Assembly (NCBI RefSeq): GCF_900232995.1
Contig: NZ_OCVX01000004.1
Location: 1 to 50,301, forward strand
DNA from: Mycobacterium simulans
GTDB lineage: Bacteria > Actinomycetota > Actinomycetes > Mycobacteriales > Mycobacteriaceae
DNA length: 50,301 bases
Reading direction: 5' to 3'
This document shows, one piece after another, positions 18,001-24,907 of this stretch. A program made the position numbers and the translations under genes. The notes below the pieces were generated by a model. The model was not told the DNA's origin. It saw only the letters and a program-made list of their open reading frames with translations, and made no database searches. Every line of letters starts with the position of its first letter. Within the stretch, counting starts at the first letter, position 1.

Positions 18001-18296
18001 ATGGGCAACGGAGCGCTGACCGGTACGGCGATCACTCCGATGCGCGCGCAGGCGAAGAACGCGGCCACCATCTCCAGACCCGGGGGATAGACCAGCAGTA
18101 CCCGCTCACCGGGCCTGAGCCCGGCTTCTGCGGACAGGTAGGCGGCCAGCTCGCGCGTCCGCTCGGCGAAGGTCTGGTAGGGGTAGTGCTCGAGTTCGCG
18201 GCCTTCGGCATCGACGAACCGGAAAAGGGTTTGGTCCGGTCTCCGCGCTTCCCACATCCGCAGGTAGTCAATGAGCGTCTCCATCGTAGGAGTCAT
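15006..18296 (-). CDS. FAAL-carrier protein-thioester reductase megaenzyme
   Basis: The 1096-aa protein has an adenylation domain of fatty acyl-AMP ligase type (about residues 1-570; LQYTSGSTSDPKGV and WLPQHHDMGL). A carrier domain follows with its phosphopantetheine serine at about 620 (DLGIDSLAL). The C-terminal NAD(P)H thioester reductase runs from about 719 to the end (LLTGATGFLG; Tyr885 and Lys889 in YSQTKW). It should activate a fatty acid, tether it and release an aldehyde or alcohol by reduction, like carboxylic acid reductases. ATG 18296 directly follows a GGGAAGGGGAAAGGG run. ATG 18284 or a far upstream start at 18449 (51 extra residues) are possible. It is the first gene of the operon. 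Confidence 0.88.
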   Translation of the reverse strand: MTPTMETLIDYLRMWEARRPDQTLFRFVDAEGRELEHYPYQTFAERTRELAAYLSAEAGLRPGERVLLVYPPGLEMVAAFFACARIGVIAVPVSAPLPMAFEAGLAKLSFIARDCQAKAVLSTKQFEYDYRQLLGLKGGAHGALPWPEAERLPELPWFATDGTQDFGGAPVADTPGPVLFLQYTSGSTSDPKGVIVSHANVIANASALSGNEVAVSWLPQHHDMGLISAYLFVLVGGGTTHAMSPVDFLQRPSAWLRLISDVRATHSPAPNFALEYCLREDKLPTSELAGIDLSSLDSIVVGAEPLRANTFARFRQRFAPYGLRPDALTGAFGLAENTLAVSIRGRQTLTLNKRALEQNLARVEKALPENNNQAPVVSCGKPVAGNVVRIVDPQSRQVLGEGRIGEIWLDGPSKGGGYWHRPDVTAEVFEARIVGDDQHTYLRTGDLGFLYEGELFVCGRTKDLIIVRGVNCYPSDIEAIVGQAAQVRDGCVAAFSVEREEQEVPVVVAEVRDEHVRTSALPDGRALARAIRRHCHIDPHTILFVPSHSIPKTTSGKIRRAQTRKLWLDGKLSVVARYTHQTPDAPDATAGPLERFRYLIDSYDLTGQEDCSFADLGIDSLALAELRADLQALLAEHGAGAVAEEVNTRLLQRLTVAEFFRLMRQFGGESGGCGQPLDALRQALDQISADYEEYETTQMRADAQLPLPALPAVRAGAPSDILLTGATGFLGPFLLSSLLGQTSYTVHALVRATDEAHGLDRIVASLRRAQLWSPALEAEARARVRIICGDLAEPHLGIGEEAFQRLAESVDAIVHNGALVNYVRTYDALRPANVAGTWELLRLAMTAHRKTFHLVSSTFIYGWSTKPVVGESYANEEMSGLDFGYSQTKWVAEQLVLAAQRQGLDVRIYRPSLISPTSSGFGSQDDILVRLTAFMIEHGVAVSALNQISLLPADLIADHIVALMGLPAEAGNACGHVFNMTADGYYNLMNITRLLSERYGYRFTYYDIPDFAEQLNLRCGPSDPLYPLVDFLTRSSNKIAAMRDKRYDNTQYRQARALAEVRLREPALTDTVDDLVRFLQRERLITEETEEAQSIA

Positions 18297-19130
18297 TCCC
18301 TTTCCCCTTCCCAGGTCGGTTGCCGTCGTCCAGTCCGTCGTCTCCGCGGTCGGCAGGCTAGATATCGCTCCTGGCCTTGCCGCGGAGGCATCAACCGCTG
18401 CGCGACGTGCCGGATGCACCGAAATCATCAGAACGACCTCCGTCAACACGATTGATCAAGAAAATCGTAACGCTACTGATGGAGCTCAAGCAAAGCCTAT
18501 AAGCGATTTTACAGGTACCGCATATTGACCTCACAATGTTAATCTGGCGAACAAGTAAATATGCCTATATATGTGACGAATGTCGCTGTGTTAACCGCTG
18601 GTTATGCCCACCGCGTATCAGAAGTTCAAGAGTCCAGTAGATACTGTTATCAGTAAGTCAGTAGAGCAAGAATGACCAGGTAAATCGGCTTGTTCAGCAA
18701 ATGCGTCGATACTGGTGTGCGGATCTCAGTATTTCCGTACCGAATGATGTCTGCGGTAAATGTCGTTCGACCAAAGCGGGCTAAGCCATTGTTCTGGCCA
18801 ATATCGACCGGTTATTCGCAAAGAACTGCTCTGCGGTGCTGTGCTTCAATAGAGCTCTCATGTAGCACACTCCTAGCAATTAGTCATGCTGTCAAAGTTG
18901 AGCATTCCTCATGCGCGTGTGCAATGCCGCCAGCGGCATTGAGTCAAATCCGCCAGCCGGGCACCGGGGCCGCAGTCGGCGACGCCAGGCGAATCTCCGC
19001 AAGCCGTCGCCGGACGGCATGGTCAGCCACTGCGCGCCACGGCATCCGCGCCGAAGCCGCTCATGATCTACGGATATACTGATATTCCTACCTACTGACA
19101 TCCGATATATGCCGACAGGAGATCACCACG
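18297..19130. other. AT-richer intergenic region, operon leader
   Basis: About 830 bases without a convincing gene. It looks visibly richer in A/T than its surroundings, particularly 18450-18900. A hairpin, CAATGCC 18922-18928 with GGCATTG 18935-18941, is present. The region must hold the minus-strand promoter of the megaenzyme operon (TATA-rich stretches near 18550-18580) and the plus-strand promoter of the RHH gene. The composition suggests sequence acquired or left by transfer. Confidence 0.4.
19072..19088. promoter_or_regulatory. imperfect inverted repeat before the RHH gene
   Basis: GGATAT (19072-19077) and ATATTCC (19082-19088) form an inverted repeat with one extra base. A related CCGATATA lies at 19102-19109. 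These sit 22-59 bases upstream of the ATG at 19131 and could be operators or a partition-like site for the RHH protein. Confidence 0.35.
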
Positions 19131-19400
19131 ATGAACTCCGCCTCCGACCGCATCGCGGCGGCGCCGACCCAACCGGTGACCCTCGGACGAACACGCGTCC
19201 AACGAACAAGCGTCCGACGAACGGTCGACCTCACGCCCGCCCAACACCGCGCCCTCGACATCTGGCAGCGCGACGCCGCCGACCGCATCGGCCTAACTCG
19301 GGTCACCGGACAAGAGGTCCTCGCCGCGCTCATCGACCAACTGCTGAGCGACCCCAAGCTCTCGGCCCAGATCACACGCACCATTCAGGCTCAGCGCTGA
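19131..19400 (+). CDS. small RHH, partition-like DNA-binding protein
   Basis: The 89-aa protein has a basic, disordered N-terminus followed by an RHH-like segment (RRTVDLTPAQHRALDIWQRDAAD) and a leucine-rich helix (EVLAALIDQLLSD). It resembles the small ParB/CopG-like proteins that accompany ParA on mycobacterial plasmids. No parA is nearby, so it may be a plasmid relic or a solitary regulator. AGGAG is 9 bases before the ATG. Confidence 0.55.
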   Translation: MNSASDRIAAAPTQPVTLGRTRVQRTSVRRTVDLTPAQHRALDIWQRDAADRIGLTRVTGQEVLAALIDQLLSDPKLSAQITRTIQAQR

Positions 19401-19418
19401 CGCCTGCTGAGGCTGGCC

Positions 19419-20453
19419 TCAAGCACCTACCTGGGCGATGCGGATGCGCGGCCCGGCGCTGGCCACAAGCCTGACGATGCCGACGAAACGCTCGCCATCG
19501 ATGATCGGCGATAGCGGCTCTTGATCAGCCTCGATGATCATCTCTTTGCCGATGACGTCGCGCACCCGTGCACCACGGATCGTGCCCCGGGTCAGCGCGG
19601 CGGGAAGCTGCGCGATGATCCTCGACGGTGATGTCTCTCCGGCTTGGAAATGCAGCGCACCAAGTTCGGAAGCCTTAGGGAAGAGCCGAAACGGACCGCC
19701 GATACGGAGGTCGATCGCCCCGGCGTGCAGCAACCTGTGCATTCGTGTCGGGACCTCATCGCCGTCAATTAGCACGCGAGCGTGCGTCGGAGTGAAGAGA
19801 TGCGAGGCGTAGTCGCTCCTGTTGGAGCGGCCGGGGGCAACTTTAGAGGCGACGTAGTCGCCGAACGTGCGAGCGATCGTTCGAGCGACGGCCGTCCGGT
19901 TATGGTCGGGATTGGCGTAGTACTTGTCGTAGAACCGGTTGCCGACGCCTCCGGCGGCCAGCCCAAAGCAGACGCGATGAAACGCTGCGCCGTCCGCGGT
20001 TTCGCCTTCGAGTTCCAGAGTGTCAAGGCACATTTCGGGTGGCGGCCGATCCGCCTGGGCGGCGGCCGTCAGTGCGCGCACAATCGCATCGGCCCGTCCG
20101 CGTACTCGTGCTTTGCGAGCGACAGCGTTGACACTTCCGCCATTGGTGGGCACGAATGTCGGCCAGCGCTCCGGATCGGCGATGCACTGCCAGGTTTCAT
20201 TGACCAACCAGTGCAGCGCGCCGTCGCCGCCGTCGCCGACGAGGTGGCTGACCCGCGGATTGAGCTGCTGCACGACCCCGCGGAGGTCCTCGACGGAGGC
20301 GGTTTCATGCACCTCGCCCCACGGGCCGACGATCTGACGTAGTTCGGCGCTGCGATCACCCGCTACAGCCCGGTTCCGGCGTGCGAGCGGATTGACGACG
20401 ACGCCTAAATACATGCGGAAGTCAAGGCGCCCACGAGGGATTCCGCTGGTCAT
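19419..20453 (-). CDS. diacylglycerol kinase family lipid kinase
   Basis: The 344-aa protein has the DAGK catalytic domain at its N-terminus: VVVNPLARRN, then the nucleotide-binding signature GDGGDGALHWLVNE and PTNGGSVNAVAR (the GT/GN loop). A C-terminal beta domain ends in DGERFVGIVRL. It probably phosphorylates a lipid such as diacylglycerol at the membrane. ATG 20414 is an alternative start that places the kinase motif closer to the N-terminus. It is divergent from the SDR at 20540. Confidence 0.82.
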   Translation of the reverse strand: MTSGIPRGRLDFRMYLGVVVNPLARRNRAVAGDRSAELRQIVGPWGEVHETASVEDLRGVVQQLNPRVSHLVGDGGDGALHWLVNETWQCIADPERWPTFVPTNGGSVNAVARKARVRGRADAIVRALTAAAQADRPPPEMCLDTLELEGETADGAAFHRVCFGLAAGGVGNRFYDKYYANPDHNRTAVARTIARTFGDYVASKVAPGRSNRSDYASHLFTPTHARVLIDGDEVPTRMHRLLHAGAIDLRIGGPFRLFPKASELGALHFQAGETSPSRIIAQLPAALTRGTIRGARVRDVIGKEMIIEADQEPLSPIIDGERFVGIVRLVASAGPRIRIAQVGA

Positions 20454-20539
20454 CCCCGGGACGATACCCGCGACGTGCGCGTGGGCGAGATCACGCCCGG
20501 AACTCTGCGTCAGGAGCCCATCGCGAATTCGAAGCTACT

Positions 20540-21430
20540 GTGGCTGCCATGGCCGGTTGGACCGCCGCAGACTTGCCCTCGTTCGAGGGACGCACCGCCG
20601 TTGTCACCGGGGCCAACAGTGGACTGGGCGAGGTGACCGCCCGGGAGTTGGCCCGCGTCGGTGCCCACGTAATCCTGGCGGTGCGCAACACGGAGAAGGG
20701 TGGCGCCGCGGCCGCGCTCATGACCGGCCCCAAGACCGGCCAACTCGAGGTGCGCCAACTCGACCTGCAGGACCTGTCCTCAGTGCGGCGCTTTGCCGAC
20801 GGCATCGATAAGGTCGACGTCCTGGTCAACAACGCAGGCATCATGGCCACCGACTTCGCGCTGACCGCCGACGGATTCGAGCGTCACATCGGCACCAATC
20901 ATCTGGGTCATTTCGCGTTGACCAACCTGCTGCTGCCCAAGCTCACCGACCGGGTGGTGACGGTGTCCTCGCTGCTGCACATGATCGGCTACATCAGCGT
21001 CAAAGACCTGAACTGGCAGTCCCGGCCCTATTCGAGGTGGCTGGCCTACGGCCAGTCAAAGCTCGCCAACCTGCTGTTTACCAGCGGACTGCAGCTGCGC
21101 CTCGATGCCGTCGGCTCTTCGGTGCGCGCGCTGGCGGCCCACCCCGGCTGGTCGCACACGAACCTGCAAGGCCGCTCGGGCCGCAAGTTGACCGACGCGG
21201 TAGTACTGGCCGCCGACCGTGTGGTGTCAACGGACGCCCACTTCGGCGCCCGGCAGACGTTGTATGCGGTATCGCAGGATCTACCGGGCAATACGTTTGT
21301 CGGTCCGCGATTCGGCCTGTATGGCCGCACTCAGCCGATCTGGCGTAGCTTGCTCGCGATGCGCGCAACCAGCGCCGACGCACTTTGGGAGCTTTCCGAA
21401 CAGCTCACGGGCACCAAGTTTCCGCTTTGA
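20540..21430 (+). CDS. short-chain dehydrogenase/reductase, retinol-dehydrogenase-like
   Basis: The 296-aa NAD(P)-dependent SDR has TGANSGLG near residue 24, NNAGIM, the catalytic Ser (VSSLLH) and YGQSK. The substrate is unknown; relatives in mycobacteria such as Rv0068 and Rv0439c act on uncharacterised alcohols or ketones. It starts at GTG 20540 or ATG 20549. A CCTACCC/GGGTAGG stem (21441-21447 and 21470-21476) follows the stop. Confidence 0.85.
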   Translation: MAAMAGWTAADLPSFEGRTAVVTGANSGLGEVTARELARVGAHVILAVRNTEKGGAAAALMTGPKTGQLEVRQLDLQDLSSVRRFADGIDKVDVLVNNAGIMATDFALTADGFERHIGTNHLGHFALTNLLLPKLTDRVVTVSSLLHMIGYISVKDLNWQSRPYSRWLAYGQSKLANLLFTSGLQLRLDAVGSSVRALAAHPGWSHTNLQGRSGRKLTDAVVLAADRVVSTDAHFGARQTLYAVSQDLPGNTFVGPRFGLYGRTQPIWRSLLAMRATSADALWELSEQLTGTKFPL

Positions 21431-21603
21431 GCCTCGACAGCCTACCCACAGCGCATGCCTAGATTGTTCGGGTAGGAATTGAGGAGGTTTCACCGCGCGG
21501 GCGGCTGAGCATTCTGTGCACACAAGACCAACCGCGGAAGAAGCGCCGGTGAACTGCGCGTGCGTAACGGCTTCCGGGTCGGACGTCGGCGAGGAGGCCA
21601 CCC

Positions 21604-22518
21604 ATGTCGAATACCGATATCGCGGCGATTCTCGCTCTGTGCGCCGCGCTGGCGGCCGCGATCGGGAACGTGATCCGTCAGCGGTCCGCGCAGGAGATCA
21701 CCGACGAACCGGTCGGCCACTTGACGCTGTTCGGCATGTTGGTGCGCAACACCCGGTGGTGGCTGGGCGGTTTGGGCGACGTCGCTAGTTACTGCCTACT
21801 TGCTGCGGCCCTCGACAGGGGCTCGGTCATGTTAGTCACGGCATTGCAGGTGACGGTGCTGCTGTTCGCCTTACCCATCTATGCGCGGTTGGCCCATCAT
21901 CGGATAACCGGTCGGGAGTGGATGTGGGCGGTATTGCTGGTCGGAGCGTTGGCAACGGTCATCACGTCCGGGGACCCGACGGCCGGCCACTCCCGTGGCT
22001 CGCCGACAGCCTGGATCGTGGTGACCCTCGTCATGGGTCCGGCGTTGGCGTTGTGTGTGCTGGGGGCCCGGATCTGGTCGGATCGTGCGTCCGCGGCGGT
22101 GTTGCTGGCGGTGGTGTCGGGTTCGTCGTTGGCGCTGTTCGCGGTGCTGACCAAGGGGCTCGTCGAGGTGCTCCACACCGGCGCAGGCCACTTGCTGCAT
22201 GCGCCCGAGCTGTATGCCTGGGTGCTCGCCGGGCTGGCCGGGATGATCTTTCAGCAGTCAGCATTTCGCGCCGGCGCGCTGACCGCGTCCCTGCCGGCGA
22301 TCACCGTCGCGAAGCCGGTGGTGGCCACCGTGCTGGGGATCACTGTCCTCAAGGAGACGCTGGAAGCCAATGGTCCAGAGTGGATTTTGCTGATAGCGGC
22401 AGCGGTGCTGGTGATCGTCGCGACGGTGGCACTGGCTCGTGGTGAGGCTGCCACCATGGCGGCCGGCGCCGGGCGTGACGTGAAAGTCATCGCCCAGCCG
22501 AAGGTGCCGTCGCCGTAG
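21604..22518 (+). CDS. DMT-superfamily (EamA-like) permease
   Basis: The 304-aa integral membrane protein has about nine to ten hydrophobic helices and a duplicated layout typical of drug/metabolite or NIPA-type transporters (QVTVLLFALPIYARL; SLPAITVAKPVVATVLG). Substrate unknown. AGGAGG lies 6 bases before the ATG. It probably has its own promoter in the 170-base gap after the SDR stem. Confidence 0.78.
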   Translation: MSNTDIAAILALCAALAAAIGNVIRQRSAQEITDEPVGHLTLFGMLVRNTRWWLGGLGDVASYCLLAAALDRGSVMLVTALQVTVLLFALPIYARLAHHRITGREWMWAVLLVGALATVITSGDPTAGHSRGSPTAWIVVTLVMGPALALCVLGARIWSDRASAAVLLAVVSGSSLALFAVLTKGLVEVLHTGAGHLLHAPELYAWVLAGLAGMIFQQSAFRAGALTASLPAITVAKPVVATVLGITVLKETLEANGPEWILLIAAAVLVIVATVALARGEAATMAAGAGRDVKVIAQPKVPSP

Positions 22519-22579
22519 CGCTTGTGCGACTGATGCCTTCTCGCGTCTAGAAACTAGCGATCAATAGATCATCTTTATT

Positions 22580-23224
22580 GTGGCGTTGAGCATCAAGGAT
22601 CCCGAGGCCGACCGGTTGGCCAGGGAATTGGCAGCTCGCACTGGCGAGACTTTGACAGAAGCAGTCGTGGTCGCGTTGCGCGAACGACTGGCCCGCCAGA
22701 CCGGGCGCACTAGGTCCATTCCGCTGGGCGAAGAGCTGGCGGCGATCCGCCGCCGACGCGCGGCCTTGCCAGTGCTCGATACTCGAACCGCGGATGAGAT
22801 CCTCGGCTACGACGACCAAAGGGTTGCCCGCCTGATGATGATCGACACATCCGCGCGGGCGGCGATGCTCAACGAGGCGCCCGAGGCCGGACGGTTCGAG
22901 ACAGCCGTGGAAGCAGATCATGTTCGGCTGATGTCGACAGCGTCCTACCTGGAGACGGCCATCGTGGTCGAAACGCGCTTCGGTGAGCCCGGGGGACGGG
23001 AGTTGGATCTGTGGCTCCATCGCGCCGCAGTTGATCTTGTCAGCGTCGATCCCGACCAAATTGACGCGAACTCGCCAATTCGCTTGAACCTCAGCGGTTC
23101 TCGATGGCCGGCAGGATCATGTCGTTGGTGTAGTCGCGCAATACCCTGTGACAAAAGGCCTTTGGGCATGGGACTTTGGCATGGCGTGAAGGCATTGGGC
23201 CGAATTGGAACCGCCGGCCCGTGA
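22580..23224 (+). pseudogene. vapBC30-like locus, fused by frameshift and 3'-truncated
   Basis: GTG 22580 opens a VapB antitoxin of the Rv0623 type (SIKDPEADRLARELAART). At codon 81 the frame is shifted: one base out of phase, bases 22821-22835 read Gly-Leu-Pro-Ala-stop, the usual VapB ending, and TGA overlaps the VapC ATG. One extra base within 22811-22820 removes that stop and fuses VapB to VapC (MIDTSA...LMSTASYLETAIV...GGRELDLWLHRA). VapC homology ends near 23066, before the C-terminal acidic residues, and unrelated codons follow to the stop. The toxin is probably dead. Confidence 0.75.
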
Positions 23225-23603
23225 CCGTTTCGGGGATCACTCGCACATAGTGCGACTTCTCGGAGCCGGTCCACGACAATACCTGGGCGCGCTCGGCGTG
23301 CTCGATCTCCTCATCGGTACGAACCGGGCGTGCGGTGCCCTTCACGATCACGCTCCAGCCCTCGGCGACATTGTGATCGTCGACCTCGAACACCACGTGA
23401 TTGTTGATCGCGGCGCTGACCAACTTGGTGCCCTGTGCGGTGCGGAACAAAATCGTTCGGCCCTGAACGGCGTAATTTACCGGGAAGATCTCGGGGCGTC
23501 CGTCAACGCTCGTCACCAGCCGTCCCAGCGTCCTACCTGCCAGCAGGTCCCAGCATTCATGCACTGGCAGGACGGTCACACCTTCATCGTTAGGGTATTT
23601 CAT
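23091..23603 (-). CDS. pyridoxamine 5'-phosphate oxidase-like (PPOX) flavin-fold protein
   Basis: The 170-aa protein has the split-barrel flavin fold common to PPOX and F420 or FMN reductases (LGRLVTSVDGRPEIFPVNYAV; HVVFEVDDHNVAEGWSVIVKG). Homologous proteins such as Rv0080 belong to the M. tuberculosis DosR regulon. The family normally ends near TGRRF; here about 25 extra residues follow, next to the broken vapC, suggesting a displaced stop codon. ATG 23603 is chosen where family homology begins. It is divergent from the USP gene. Confidence 0.75.
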   Translation of the reverse strand: MKYPNDEGVTVLPVHECWDLLAGRTLGRLVTSVDGRPEIFPVNYAVQGRTILFRTAQGTKLVSAAINNHVVFEVDDHNVAEGWSVIVKGTARPVRTDEEIEHAERAQVLSWTGSEKSHYVRVIPETVTGRRFQFGPMPSRHAKVPCPKAFCHRVLRDYTNDMILPAIENR

Positions 23604-23658
23604 ACGGACGATGCTATTGCCGCAGGCTAGATGAAGCGTCGGCCGAAGGTCCTGCGTA

Positions 23659-23678
23659 TTAGGGACCAAAGTTAGTTA
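23659..23678. promoter_or_regulatory. weak DosR-like box (PPOX side)
   Basis: TTAGGGACCAAAGTTAGTTA matches 13 of 20 positions of the DosR consensus TTSGGGACTWWAGTCCCSAA, with a strong GGGAC half. It lies 56-75 bases upstream of the PPOX start at 23603. DosR control would suit that gene family. Confidence 0.35.
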
Positions 23679-23728
23679 GCCGCTTTGTGATCCGTCCGGC
23701 CCACGGTCTTGCCCTGGAGCTGCTGTGG

Positions 23729-23748
23729 TTGAGGACTAATGGCCCATG
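23729..23748 (+). promoter_or_regulatory. putative DosR box upstream of the USP gene
   Basis: TTGAGGACTAATGGCCCATG matches 14 of 20 positions of the DosR consensus, including both GGAC and CCC half-sites. It ends 53 bases before the USP ATG at 23802, a usual activator distance. The downstream USP/Rv2004c-type pair belongs to the hypoxia-induced DosR regulon in M. tuberculosis. Confidence 0.5.
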
Positions 23749-23801
23749 ACGCACGGCTGTTCGGGCACTACCGTTTCGGTGACGCACTGAAGGAGAACAT
23801 T

Positions 23802-24680
23802 ATGTCCACAACCGTGAAGCGTTATGGCATCGTCGTCGGAGTCGATGGATCGGCCGCATCGGACGCCGCCGTCTTTTGGGCAGCGCATGAAGCGGCGCTG
23901 CGCAATGTCCGGCTGACCTTGGTCCACATGTTCAGAGCATTCGTGCCGACCTATCCACAAGTACCGATGCCGAATGGTATTGCGCTTTGGCAGGAAGACG
24001 ACGGCCGGCGGGTACTTGAGCAATCCGTCAAGATCGCCGAAGACGCTGTGCTGCGAGACCGAACGATCGCAATAGCAAGCGAACTGAAGTGTTCACCCCC
24101 CGTGTCGACGCTCGTCGATATGTCCGACGAGGCCGAGATGATCGTGGTCGGCTGCAATGGGCGTGGCGCGGTCGGGCGAGTGCTGTTGGGGTCCGTTAGT
24201 TCGGGTGTGGTGCACAGCGCGAGGTGCCCGGTCGCGGTTATTCGCGACGAAGCTTCGTGGATGCCGCGTTCCAATCGTGCTCCGGTATTGGTAGGCATCG
24301 ATTGTTCGCCGGCGTCTGAGCTTGCCCTTGCTGTCGCATTCGACGAAGCGACGCGTCGCGGTGTCGAGCTCACGGTTCTGCACGCGTGGAGTGACATTGC
24401 GGTGTACCAGCTCCCGTGGCTGGACTGGAAGTCGGAAGCGGAGCGAAGTCTTGCCGAATTTCTGGCGGGCTGGCAAGAGCGCTATCCCGACGTCAAGGTG
24501 CAGCGAGTTGTCGTTCTTGATCACCCCGGCCGAGCCCTGACGGAAGAGTCGGAGTCCGCTCAGCTTGTCGTCGTGGGCAGTCACGGTCGAGGCGGCTTGA
24601 CCGGCATGCTGCTGGGTTCGGTCAGCAATACCGTAGTGCACTCGGTCCGTACGCCGGTGATCGTGGCACGCCCAACCTAG
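23802..24680 (+). CDS. tandem universal stress protein (Rv2005c-like)
   Basis: The 292-aa protein has two USP domains. The first begins GIVVGVDGSAASDAA and ends with the ATP-loop GCNGRGAVGRVLLGSVSSGVVHSARCPVAV. The second begins LVGIDCSPASELA and ends GSHGRGGLTGMLLGSVSNTVVHS. Mycobacterial tandem USPs bind ATP and are strongly induced in hypoxia. GAAGGAG precedes the ATG at 23802; an upstream ATG at 23739 would overlap the DosR box. It is followed by a USP fragment and the Rv2004c-type kinase, as in the DosR regulon. Confidence 0.88.
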   Translation: MSTTVKRYGIVVGVDGSAASDAAVFWAAHEAALRNVRLTLVHMFRAFVPTYPQVPMPNGIALWQEDDGRRVLEQSVKIAEDAVLRDRTIAIASELKCSPPVSTLVDMSDEAEMIVVGCNGRGAVGRVLLGSVSSGVVHSARCPVAVIRDEASWMPRSNRAPVLVGIDCSPASELALAVAFDEATRRGVELTVLHAWSDIAVYQLPWLDWKSEAERSLAEFLAGWQERYPDVKVQRVVVLDHPGRALTEESESAQLVVVGSHGRGGLTGMLLGSVSNTVVHSVRTPVIVARPT

Positions 24681-24796
24681 GATTTCACGAAATACCCAGC
24701 ACGATAACGAAATCCCCGTATCAAGCACAGGCTCGTGGCCCGATCATCTGGGACGAGCGATTGCTGGGCGCCGACAGCAGTCATGGGCCAGGAGGA

Positions 24797-24907
24797 ATGT
24801 CGACGGGGCCTCATCCCGCTCATCCCGAGCAGGCTCCGGTTATGGTGGGAATTGACGGCTCGCCGACTTCCGAGCTTACGACCGAATTGAAGTATCGCTA
24901 TGGATGA
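24797..24907 (+). pseudogene. universal stress protein remnant
   Basis: A 36-codon frame contains APVMVGIDGSPTSELT, which closely resembles the start of a USP ATP-binding domain, then ends in a TGA overlapping the start of the next gene. A GGAGG lies immediately before its ATG. Most of the domain is missing, so it is best read as a relic of a second USP gene, or possibly a leader peptide. Confidence 0.5.

Noticed and set aside
18690..19082. 130-codon plus-strand frame in the AT-rich gap
   Set aside because: Low-complexity, Arg/Ser-rich translation with no motif; it looks like chance open frame.
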